From the NCBI GenBank assembly GCA_949358305.1, contig OX442315.1, positions 19,060,427-19,124,426 on the forward strand: a stretch of DNA of 64,000 bases. Direction: 5' to 3'. The translations under genes and the position numbers were made by a program. Source of the stretch: Strigamia acuminata (taxonomy: Eukaryota; Arthropoda; Chilopoda; Geophilomorpha; Linotaeniidae). Under the pieces are notes generated by a model. It was given only the letters and a program-made list of their open reading frames with translations, had not been told where the DNA came from and did not search any database. This document shows, piece by piece, positions 48,501 through 59,735 of this stretch. Every line of letters starts with the position of its first letter. Position 1 is the first letter of the stretch.

Positions 48501-48729
48501 AGCTGCCATATTAACGTCACATTAATCTATTTGTGTATAATCCTAGTTTTGAGTTGAAGGCCATTTATTAATTTGTGCTGGTGTACTGTGCTAAATTCAT
48601 GTGAAAATGATCATCGATATAATTCACCAACAAATTGAGCAATTAACCCAGTGGGATAATGAATGATTCTAATTGCAAAATTTAATTCATCGCTCCTAGC
48701 TTTTTTAAACTGACAGTTAGAGCGTACGA
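45521..48729. other. Abd-B/abd-A interval, segment 8
   Basis: Non-coding. Contains a TTTACGAG site near 46316, a minus-strand AAG|GTAAGT donor at 46312/46311 and a GTTGGT-rich repeat at 46617-46640. + strand G excess is strong around 46921-46980 (18 G, 4 C by hand). Confidence 0.45.
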
Positions 48730-48739
48730 GGCGCCACCT
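48730..48739 (-). promoter_or_regulatory. CTCF-like core site, right part of the interval
   Basis: The minus strand reads AGGTGGCGCC, an exact fit to AGRTGGCGCY, in the same orientation as the sites at 6702 and 29139. It lies about 20 kb from the middle site. The preceding base is A rather than the preferred pyrimidine. Confidence 0.5.
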
Positions 48740-49440
48740 TTTGACGCAATTGTACATTTTTCCGATGCGATTGATCGTCGGATGCGCTGCGCGAGTCAAT
48801 TGGGTTTGCAATAAAAGTCGTTTTCAATTTGAGCTAAATGTTCACAAAATAAATTCTAAAATATCTCAAAAGCTTGGTTAAAAAGAGTTTTTTTTTTCTC
48901 TCATATGTTTTCATCATATTTATCTATACGGCCAAATTTCAATTTTCAATATGAAAAAGAAATTATTATTTGAAAATATAAATTTAAATTAAAAATTGTA
49001 GATTTCAGTCTTAGTTTGAAGAAATGTGTGTTATGGTCGTGTTTGCGCACTGCTGGTAATTCCCAAGCAGAAGTTAGTCGGGTGGAAAGAAGTAGCAGTT
49101 TACCCTTTTTCGCTATCGATCAATTCACAAGGACAATTTATTTATCTTTATTTGTTTCTCGCCTTGTTTTCTTCCCCTTATTTTTACTGGTCTTATTGTA
49201 TGGTGTAATGTTTATAACAGGTGGTTCTTTTGTTGTTGTTATGATTTTATTCGTTTGTTTTCTCCCCCTTGCTTATTCAGGAAATTACTACTATAACGAG
49301 GTTAATTTTCTCCTGATTTGTTGCTTTAAACATTAATAGCTTTTAGTGATTTATCAATAGGAGGTGGGAACGAATATGAAGCAAAGTATGGAATTACCTG
49401 CTGCTCTTCTTGGAATGATGTTCTGAATGGATGCTGGTTG
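48740..49440. other. AT-rich segment before the 49.4-kb island
   Basis: Non-coding; two overlapping open frames (106 and 60 codons) at 49.02-49.34 kb are hydrophobic and T-driven with no domain. Confidence 0.4.
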
Positions 49441-49443
49441 CAG

Positions 49444-49646
49444 GGGGATTTGAGCCGTAGTTTTGTCGACAGCCGTTGACGTTAGAGATTAATCGGCCGT
49501 AGAGGGGTAAAAAGCAGTGTTTCACCCACGGCAGTTGTCAGTGGCTCGGTGCTTGCCGTATAGAGAAGAGGGGACATTTTGCTGTTCCTAGCTGCCACAT
49601 CTGCGTCGACCATCATCCGCTCTCACTTTCAATATCCACACTTTAG
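49444..49646 (+). ncRNA. Exon-like GC-richer segment ending in TAG|GTAAGT
   Basis: A 203-nt segment of clearly higher GC than its flanks starts after GGTTGCAG (weak acceptor, poor pyrimidine tract) and ends ACTTTAG at 49646 before GTAAGT. TCAGTG at 49538-49543 resembles the arthropod initiator, so it could instead be a first exon starting near 49540. There is no significant open frame. A distal 5' exon of abd-A or an exon of the putative long non-coding RNA are both possible. Confidence 0.3.
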
Positions 49647-52600
49647 GTAAGTTAACACGTCTTTGGCTCGGCTGTTTCTTTATTCCTCTGGCGACCAAGA
49701 TTCCTTTTGGCCAAGTAAACTATCCGACTTTCTACTTGCAAAAGGACCTCATTTCAAAATGAGTCCAAAGAAACCCCTTTTCAAATTGAGTTCAAGGATA
49801 TTTCTCTTCTTTTTTTCCTTTTTTTTTCTGTCTTGTCCACTCTCCCTTTCACTTAGTGACCCACCTACTAGGGAACCCTTTGGTTCCCTATAAAGTTTTA
49901 TTTCGTTGACCGACATTTAAATTGGGAGTCTACTTTGACCAAAGCTAAGACATGTGGCTGTCGCAAGCCCCCCTTTGAGCGGAGGGAATTGTAAATGTCT
50001 TCCACACTACAAAGATTGGGTTTAAATTGTTCGACAGCTGCGGGTTTGGTTTACGTGGATTTAATTGCGGGAATTCTGTTATTAAAACTAATAAATTGGA
50101 AAAATCAAATTACCCAAATGTGGCCAATAAGGTACTTGCGATTTGCACTGCGCCATGATTTCGGTGGATTAAATGTTATCTTTGCTTAATGCAATTGATT
50201 CATAAATAATAATGATAATTTTGGTTAGATTTCGTATTAGTTGAGCTTGTATGTAATCCAATGCAGAGTGGTTTATTGGAGTTTGGATTTCACTATATCA
50301 ACAACTTTCTCTTGCAATTAAGGTTGCACGCATGACTTGTCTTGCGTATCTCTAATCTCTTTCACCTAATGGCACACATCTATCGAAATGGATGGCCTTG
50401 GAGATACTTGAATCAGTTTTGGGTTTCTTTCAATATGAGAAAGTAAAACGAAATTGATCATAATGGATTGAAGTTTTCTTCTGTATTTTGTTTAATGCGA
50501 AAATCTAGTTCAATCTTTGATGGGTTCTTAAAGATTTTATTTATTTTTTGCTCGTGGAAAATCATGGTTTAGAATGATTGGTGGATTGCGAGTTTAAAAC
50601 TGCACATAAAAATTGCAAATTCTTTTCTCCGTCATTGATCTGTATACTGGAATTACAAAACGGCCTCTGCGTGACCGCCTTTCCCATCTGTGCTGCTTGT
50701 TTTCACGCATCTGAAGTCAAGAGTTAAATTGATCAGTGTTGATAGCAAAATTAGGCATTGTTCATCGCGGGAAGTCGAAGTGCAGAATGTTATTTTGTGA
50801 GATCTTGATTGTACAAATGTAAGTCATTTTTCGCTTTCATTGGCAATATGTTTATTGTTTATTTTATTTCGTGTTGTACTTTTCCTTGTTTTCAAACAAT
50901 GACCGCAAACAAAAAATTAATCGCTGTATTTTTTTTATTTGGAATTGTTAAAGTTTTTAATTTACATAGGTTAGAAGTGCAAAAAAATTTTTTTTTGGTC
51001 ATTGAACTCTTAATTACACTAAATCAACAAGTTTTCGTACATCATAAAAGGTTTCTGAGTTTGTGTTAGGAAAAAATAGGCCGTAATGGCAATTTAAAAC
51101 AGCAAGTTGGTTCTTCGTTAGCATTGGAATCGCACTGTTGAATCGAAATTCCTTGAAGAAATTGCTTTTCGCCATTTGGCAATCACCCTATAAAGTAATT
51201 TGTATAGTTATATTTAAAAGTGAAAATGCTCACAACAACATTTAATGAATACAAAAACAAGGAGAAATTGATGTTGAATGTAATTAATTATATTGTAGAC
51301 ACAGATGTAAATAAGAATTAGTGAAGCTTAGGGTATAGTAAAGAAATCTGATCTTCTCAAACACGTATATATAAAAAGCAATTCATTTGACGTGAGGATC
51401 TGTTATGCACGAATGATTTGCCGAGTCGAGAAAAAAACATTCTGCGTTGTAGTTGTGCTAGTTAATGAATAACCAAACGCCATATACGAGCAAAAGTTTA
51501 GTCAAATAGGCAATTAATAAGTTGTAAAGTTTTTTATTTGTATACTTTCGTGTTGCGGCAGAGAACAGTATGTATAGACACGAGAAGAAATTCGTTATAT
51601 ATTAAAATTAGCTCGCTCTGTAGGCCTACAGATAAAAACCGTTTAGAGGTTTACGAAGAATTCATTTGGGTATTAATTTTTATCAATAGTTACAGTTTGA
51701 CAACCGAAATTATTTTATTTTCGTTGAGAAACTGATCTTACGAATTTAGTTTTTGCCATTTAACCAATACATTTTAGTTTATATGTTTTACGAAAAAATA
51801 ATACTCAAATATATATACGTATAGAACCAAATGTTTCAAACACTTGTTTGATCGATTTAATTCGAATTAACTAAAGTTATACACAATTTTGTTGATCAAG
51901 TGTTATTTTTGGACTTTCTGTTTTACGTTTGCGCATGAAATCATCGAAAGAAACATCTGGTGGCTCTAAATTTGATTAATCATAGAAAAAGTATAGTACT
52001 TATTAATGAAAAAGTTGCTGTGTCATATTCTGACTTTTTAGTTGTTTAACTGGTCGATATGACTAGGCAAGTTTAGAGTGACAAACGAGACGGGCCATTT
52101 TAGGTTAAATAGGTTTGCTGGTGCATATCATTTAATGTAAACAAAGAATAAATAAGCCCAGCATAGTTTTTTGTCAACAAGAATAACTTGTAGTCACTTT
52201 TGGCAGGAGTAAAAGTGGATTGTTCTATTTATATACCTGGAGCCTTGACATTCGGTGTTCGGAGAAGTTGTTGAAGACGCATTCGGTAAAAAAAGTTCAA
52301 TTTAGTGTTTAGTATATATTGCAAAGCTTTAGACGAAGATTGGGAACTGGTGGGCGTCAGGTGTTGTACGTGGTTTGGTTAGAATAGGCGTCCCATCGCG
52401 GGTCCGGTTATTATACGCGTGCCGCTTGGCGAGACCCAATCTGTTGAGAGCAATTTCTTACGATGCGAATGGGCTGAGTGGCGCCGAGATTTCATTTTGA
52501 GACGCTGGCTGCTCGAGAGGCTGTTGTGCAGTCGATAAAGAAAAGAAAAAGAAGTTTTGTGTGACGCCAAAGGGTTATGCTTGGGTTTTGAGAACGTGGC

Positions 52601-53980
52601 ATTTCTTTGCAATGAAGCTCATATTGGGCTGGGACACGGGTCCAGCTGCTGTTTGTTTGTTTGAAATGGTTTTTGGGAATTGGATAGGTTGCGGGTTTCC
52701 GTGTGAAATAGAAAAAGGAGAAAGTCAATTTTTTTTTTCATCTTGGGAAATGGTACTAGTTTCATTCGTTCGTACAGTAATTTCCTGGTCTGTAGAACCA
52801 ACATTAAGGTAACAAGTTAAAGGAGAAAGTTGCTTTTTTCTTTTACTCGGTTTCTTTTCTTTCGTATTCTTAACCACCTAATTTTTATTTTTATTTCTGT
52901 CTGGAGGGTTTTACGAAGGGGAATTTTATAATTTGGAAATTATCGTTGGAATGAGATTTAATCCGGGGGTGATTTTCATAATTCGGTTTTTTAAATTCTT
53001 AACAGAGCCGTTAATTGAAGATTACATTTTGAATTGGCAGTATGCGACAGCGTCGATTGCATCGTTAGCTTGGCCTCGGCCTGCGGTGCATCGGGCTTAT
53101 ATTAGTAATAATAAAACATTGGATGCGGTTGAAGCAATCATTAGCGAGTTTAATGGTGGTTAAAGCGAAGTAGTCAAAATTTGGTAAAGAAATTGCAGGT
53201 TTTTTCGTCAAATGAGCAATGCGAATGCGATAAATGCTGGACGTGGCGCTGCCTCGCGTCTGATTGGACAAAATATTTCAAAGGCTCCACGGAGCCGGCT
53301 GAATTTAGCCAATAGAAGTCGGTCGGATCGATTGACGTCATTTTTCTCCACAATGTTTTTTTTTTAGCTTGACCTTTTTGTAACGTCCACTTGATAAGTG
53401 CAAGATTTCTTGGAATTTTTTTTGCCAATTTAAAAAAGAAATGAACCTTGAGCAAAAATAAAAATAAAAATGCAATTTTAAACTCGATAAAAAGGTTTGA
53501 TAACATGTTTTTTTAAATTTATTAATTGAATTAATGCTTAAATGGGTGGACTTTAAACGAGAAAGCAATTTTTTTTTGAAAACTTAATACTTTATTTTCC
53601 ATATTTATTGATAAAAATTAAATAAGAGGATTCTGGGGTGAAAAATGGGGTAAGTTATTTCCTTTTCTTTAAATGTTTTATTTTATTCGTGGATCAATTA
53701 TTAAATTAAATTAAATTAGTTATTTGATTTTTTGTGGTTATTGACAGCTGTAAAAAATAGTTGGTTATTTCGTTTTGCAATCGAAATGTAAATATAGCGT
53801 TTTGTGCGGTTAGGAGGAAATAGAACCAATCGCAGAAATAAGAGGCTCGGATAAGGTAGAAAGGTTTCCATTTATTTAATTTGTTTAAAAGAATCGATAA
53901 TTGGTTGAATTTAAAATAGGTCGCGGAAAGGTTAGTGTGGATGTGCAGAAGTATTATTTTTTTCTAAGCTGATGTAAATC
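49647..53980. other. Abd-B/abd-A interval, segment 9
   Basis: Non-coding. A compact hairpin with a 9-bp perfect stem and CTTT loop lies at 49869-49890. A GC-richer patch at 52.38-52.6 kb has no recognised element. GGG|GTAAGT occurs at 53650. Confidence 0.45.
49869..49890. repeat. Compact perfect hairpin
   Basis: TAGGGAACC, CTTT loop, GGTTCCCTA: nine uninterrupted pairs. It does not match the histone 3' stem-loop. Function unknown. Confidence 0.6.
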
Positions 53981-54069
53981 AAGACGACAGGGCGGCATTT
54001 TGATGGCAGTTGATAAACTATGATTGCTTGCATCTGTGGATGCTTGGCTGAGGCTCGAAATGGGAGCGT

Positions 54070-54174
54070 GTCAGTGTTCTTTCTCTCCTCTTCATCGGCA
54101 CCAGTATTCAAAATGGCGGAAGACGGGTGTCCTCAGTGGAATCAGCGCAACCGCGTTTAACAAAAGTAACGAGG
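54070..54174 (+). ncRNA. Leader-like exon candidate with a 15-codon frame
   Basis: A TCAGTG initiator-like sequence at 54071-54076 is followed by a pyrimidine-rich leader, then CAAAATGGCGGAAG with ATG at 54113 in an excellent start context. The frame reads MAEDGCPQWNQRNRV and stops at 54158-54160. GAGG then GTAAGA at 54175 could be a donor. The same ATGGCGG is also a YY1/Pho-type site. Whether it is transcribed or the peptide made is unknown; I give the boundaries as a candidate only. Confidence 0.25.
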
Positions 54175-57100
54175 GTAAGATTCTAACTTACTTTTACCTT
54201 GATCGAAATACGAGGAAGCGTGGAAATTGATGGTTGCAACTTTTGGTTAGGTTAACTATCAACATTGGTATCCATCTTTGTTTTACGAAGTCATTTGGTT
54301 CCGCATTGAGTGCGGGATCAAAACAAATATATACGTCGAAGAAAAATTATTTTTTTTTTATGGATAAAAAAAAAAACTTGAAAAAATGTCTGCGTATCTA
54401 TCAATACGATTAAAGAAAGGAAGTGGGTGTCAGGTTTATTTTGGAGGTAATTGAAGTAAATTGAGGATACATATTTAAGCCTAAAGTAGTAGACTATTTG
54501 CGCAAACACAGAGCGTAGCAGCTAAAAGGAGGCTTGTTAATTTATATTCTAGTGATTTGATTCGCTACATGAATATTTCATTCAATGTCCACATCGCATT
54601 AGACGTAAATGACCGGTTTAAAACGTAAAAAATAAAAAATAAATAATTTACCCTTTACATTAAGACCATTTTTGGCTCTAAGAGGTGGGTTTCGTGTTCA
54701 TGACGTAATAAAGTGTGATTTTTTTTTCTCCCTCCCTTTTTTATATGTATAAGTATAGGTTTTTGTGCTGATTTGAAAACTCGGCGATAGTGGAAATGTA
54801 CAGTAGAAGTAAATTCTTACCTTTGCAACATGGTTTTTGACAATCGGATTAGGGAAAGTGTTTTGCTGTCACGTCGAGATCGCTGGGTTACGTTTTACTT
54901 TTACCGCAGCGCCTTCTATCATTCTGACAAGTAACCCGTTGACGTGACCCAATCTCTTCCCTCCTCCAACTTTCTCAGTCAGGTGTGGAGCCTCACCTTA
55001 ACAAATCTTTTATTTCGGGGACTGCATGTGGTCTAAAAAGTAGGTTGGACGTGCTGAGCAACGCAAGCGAAACCGATGTCCTAATTTCCAGCAACTCCCA
55101 ATTAAAGTCACTCAAGAGGTGCTGGTCAGCAGACCAGGGATTTTAACCAGACGCAACTTCATTCAATTTTAACCTGATCTGGTGTTTTATGCATCAACCT
55201 TAAAGCTGGTGTGATAATATACATCGAGGGGTGTTTTGTTTATTTTGTTTTCCTTTCCTTTTCTTGAACTTATTGAAATTTCATCCCATAAGTTTGAATT
55301 TAGTTTAGTCTAGAGGTTTGTGTAGTCTTGTTTTCCATCTTGGCTGGGGTTTATTTACATTTTTCTTGTTTTATTTTGTTTTTATTTTTGTTTACACCAA
55401 CACAAGTTGATATATTGAATGGAGCTATTCAGAGCAGAGGTTTGAAATGCTAAATGAAAAATTAACAAGCTCATTAACATGTCTTGTGCTTCGTATGAGG
55501 AAAATGTGGGGTTTTATTTGGTGATTAAATTGTAAAGAAAAGGTTAATGTGTGTTTATGAAACGGCTACTCATTCACAAAACGACGCGGCTTTTAGTTTT
55601 GAATGAATTGTTTATTGCTTGCTGCGTTTGTGATTTATTTAAGGCGTTTTCAGTTTAGGTAGCAGTACGGTACACGAGAATTGAAAAAAATAAACGATTT
55701 GGGAAAGTTTTGTCCAATGGAAATTTTCCTTGTTTTGCTTTTGTGATGATAAATTGCAGAAAACAGATGTAAAATGCTGTGGAGTTCCTTATGCGTGTAC
55801 AATATGGACGGGAAAAAAATGCTTTTTACATTTTGTTAATTAAATTAGAAAGTTTCGTCTTTTCTTATTGGTGGAGAGAAAGCTTATCTAAGGAAGGATT
55901 GATGTTGACAATCTTGGTTGGTTTACTCCAAAATTTGTATAATGGCACATTTAGTCGTAGTCAAGCAACCTTGCCAAGAAAAAAAAAGTTTTTTTCCTTG
56001 TTTTTTGAATCGTAAAAAAAAAAAATTGTTTTTACCGAGTTAAAGTGACTGGGAACAGTGAGTGATTTATTGCGCCAGATTGGCACACTCAATGACATCA
56101 ACCTGTTGCATGCGCGGCTCAAACTGCTGACAAGAAGCAAACATTGATAGATATAAATTAAACTCGAACGTTCTGGGTTGAAAAACGAAAAGAAAAATAA
56201 ATTGTAGCAGAAATTAGTCATTATTTAGGTTATATTCGTCGACTTGTTAGAAGCAGAGGCAGTTTTGACTGAGGATTTTCTCTCGGTATGGGAGTATTCG
56301 AGTCTCTTTTATGAGGATTCGCCCGTTCGTTTTTTGAGTGATGAGGGGCTTTGAGAAGAAGCCAATTGTGAGTAATGACGTTCGACCAGCTTCCATGGTG
56401 GTAGTTCGATTTTCCACGTCGGTAAGGTTCCAGCAAGTAAATGATCTTTTTAGTAGTCTAGACGAAAATATTCACAACCTACACTTTTTACTAAGCACCT
56501 TATTATTCCATGTGAAAAAAAAATTGTAGGTGTGTGGTCAAAAGAGCCGCCTGCTGAGTGGTATGAATTAGCGGAACTGGAACTGATTAAACAAATCACT
56601 TAGTTAAAGTTACGACACACTGTAGGCCCATATATAACACGAGATGAATCGATAACTGCGAGCTTGTACAAGCTTGGCGAGGGAATATTCGTGAGAAAAA
56701 AAAGTGTCAAATGTTGGTGTTGTTAAAAAGGGAAAGGTCAAGAGCATGACTTGTGAAGAACCTAAATGAAAAATCAAGAGTTGAGAGAGTTTTTTTTTTT
56801 TTTTTTTTTTTTTAAGGGGATTGGAATGGGGGTGGGTGGTAGACGTGATAAAGTTTAGTGGATGTTTGAATGCATCTTGAGATGTACTCCCAGAAGCAGG
56901 CAGGGATTGTTGGAGCAAGGAAAGTCGTAAACTTCTATAATAGTCGTATTCATTGGTTGCTGGATGTCAAAATGTCATTTAAACTCGACGGTTTAGTCAC
57001 ACTATGGGCGACTAGTTAGGACATATTCGAGGGAAGGGTGCGTGGTCAAAAAAGGCTTTCTGATTTTTATTTAAAGGATAAAGAATAAGTGTGCAGCTGG

Positions 57101-58180
57101 TTATTATGTCAGGAGTAATATGAAAGATTTGGTTTATTGAAAAGGTGTTGAAGGAAAGTTTAGAATATTTTTTTTATATAATTCTACAATAGGTTTGCAG
57201 CTTGTTAGGAGAAGTTAAAACAAAGATTTTTGTTTCTTTAAACTTTTTTTTATTTTTATTTATTTTTATTTTTTGGTTATTTATTTTTATCCTTCTTTCT
57301 CTGTTTGTGAATAAAATAGTTGAGTTCTATTTGGTACGTGGTTGGCGGATAATATGCATTTTACACCTTGGGTTATGACGGCCCAAATTCAGTATGAAAT
57401 CCAGCTAATTTTCTTTCGCTTGGCGCCGCGAAAAAAAAAAGCAATAGCGAAGAAAGCTTTGCATACACAAGAGCTGTTATTTATTATGCATTTCTTCTTC
57501 TCTTTTTGGGGCTGTAAAAAGAAAAGATGTTTCCTGCGATTTTTTTTTATCCCTAACGCTGATTGCCCGTTGCAATTCTACTGTATGTAATGCTACAACG
57601 CATTTGTGTAAGTTGGAGCAATTTCCCATCTCCTCCTTATTTTTTGCGTAACGTTTTCTCAGTTTTGCACACATTCATTTCACATTATAGTCATGCATGA
57701 GCTGAAAGTGGATATTAGTGAATCATTCAAAGGCATCAATAATTTTTTCCTCCTTACTCGCACACACTTTAGCTGTTAAAAATCTAATTTGAAGAAGATA
57801 TTAGAAACTGACTGTTATTAATGGAGATAAAAAGCGATGGGAAGAAATTTACATGTTTGCCTCGCTCAAGAGAAACATTTTACTTGAACAAAATAAAGCA
57901 TTTATCATTTTATCCTGGGACTAATAGACCCATAAATTTAAAGAATACATCGAAAAACGGTTAAATTAAAGAATATTAATTACATTTTAAAACTCGAACA
58001 CCCTCGGATTTTAGTTTGATTGGATTTTTATTTTTTCTTTTTTTTTTCCTTCAGAATTTATATTTATAAATAAAAATAGCTATCAGCGGTTGATTATAAA
58101 TTAAATTTACGTGACGACCTCGGCATCAGTAATGAATATTTTAATCTGTTTACTTGAATATTATTCGAGAAGGTTAGAAT
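54175..58180. other. Abd-B/abd-A interval, segment 10
   Basis: Non-coding AT-rich DNA with a T24 run at 56790-56813 and a GTCGTAAA at 56924-56931. Strong + strand G excess around 56821-56880 (23 G, 3 C by hand). Open frames are short and without domains. Confidence 0.45.
56790..56813. repeat. T24 homopolymer
   Basis: Twenty-four uninterrupted T on the + strand. Confidence 0.9.
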
Positions 58181-58680
58181 GACACGTACACGTGTGCGCA
58201 CCGAAATTTAATGCTGACGTGGTTGGGAAATGTTGACGTCACACAACTGCAGCAGCAGCAGCAGCAGCAGCAGCAGCCATAACCCGTTAGTCACACGCTT
58301 TCGTCGCTTGGTGGCGCTGAGTATCAGAGGCAATTTTAGCCGAGTCGATCAAGAAGTGTATGCAGCTGAAACCGAAGACACCGCCCGCCCTCATTGATCT
58401 TATATGGCCATCCCCGCACGACACATTCGAGACGCGACCGCTGGTGCATGATAAGTGCGCTATGCTCTCGGACCCTTAGCAAACGAAGACTCGGGCGTCT
58501 CCTTGCCCTCGCCTGGGGTTGTGAAAACGTAGACCCGAGGCCACATAGGGCACACGAGAGAGCTTGAGAAGGCACGATTTATGTCCTCGAGTTGGCGAGG
58601 GTGGCCCCAAGTGGGCGTAGGTGGGTCGGAAGGATTGGGGCATGTGCCAATGTCGAGATGGAAGGCAGATAATTTTTATC
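58181..58680. promoter_or_regulatory. GC-richer island with (CAG)9 and a TTGACGTCAC site
   Basis: A GC-rich block beginning with TTGACGTCAC just before nine perfect CAG units (58250-58276), followed by TTGGTGGCGCTG near 58310, one base from the CTCF core. Minus-strand frames of 79 and 68 codons cross it, without domains. In frame, CAG would give Gln, Ser or Ala runs, but no surrounding coding sequence supports this. Confidence 0.35.
58250..58276 (+). repeat. (CAG)9 trinucleotide repeat
   Basis: Nine perfect CAG units, preceded by CTG. Confidence 0.95.
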
Positions 58681-59735
58681 AATTGAGATTATGATGAGTT
58701 TGAAAGAGCAAATGTCAGGGATGAGAAAAAGGGAAAAAATGACTAACCCCCACTGCGATCAATCGGGTGTGTGAAGTGGTTTCCTTCCTCTTTGGCATTG
58801 TGTTTCGCGAGTCGGATGGAATGTGTGGAAAATAAAGAGAAGGCATTTAGGGAAGTAATAATCCCTCGGTGGGCAAAAAATACCGAGTTAATTTTGGATG
58901 GGACTTAGGGATTGATTGATGTTCGGATGGAGGTCTATTGATTGTGTATGCATTAGGGAAGTTTATATACGTCGTATCTTAAGTGTGTCGAGTAATCAGG
59001 GTTTGAAAAGTGTGTTTGCAATATATGACACGATGCACTCGCACTCTTATTGCCACAAAGTCGTAACTGTTAGTCTCGGAGCGTTGCGATTAATTAACAC
59101 GATGGAACGGAAGCAGCACGTTTTACTTATATTTACGGTATACACAATCCGTCGAATAGCGTGCTTTCTCTCTCTCTCGCGCTCGCACTCGTTGCCGTGC
59201 GCGTCTTTTTCTGCTCCCAATCCCCAGAGCAAACCGCGAAGCTTTTAGATGCACTTGGCTTGGTCGACCACAATTCGTATTTTCAACGTAGACGTTTATT
59301 GTAATATATTTTGTCAGATAGTGTTATTGATTTCGGTAAATTTTTTTTAGATTTCTCTATTGTTGTACGGATGAGTTTGCGGTTTTAGTTCGTATTGTTG
59401 TTTTCAGTCAGGTGAACACGTTACGAAATAGACAGGAAATGATTATATAATTACTTGGATTTTTTTTTGTGCTACGTAATTATACGGCCGTTTTTATTAT
59501 TTATAATTTGAGAACTTAATACGAGTAAATTAATGTTTAATTTTGTAAATTATTGTAAAATATGTGATGAAGCAGATGTAATTACGGGTAATTTTTCAAA
59601 GAAAAAAGAGAGGGGAATTTATTAATAATTTATTTGTAATTGGCAATTGAAGAATAAAAATAGCGGAAAGTTTTTTTCTCAGCTTTGTCCGAGATAAAAT
59701 TGAGGACTTTTCAACGTTTGATGGGTGTCTGTAGA
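58681..59735. other. Abd-B/abd-A interval, segment 11
   Basis: Non-coding. A CT-rich patch at 59163-59180 (GAGA-type on the minus strand) could bind a GAGA factor. No gene seen. Confidence 0.4.
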
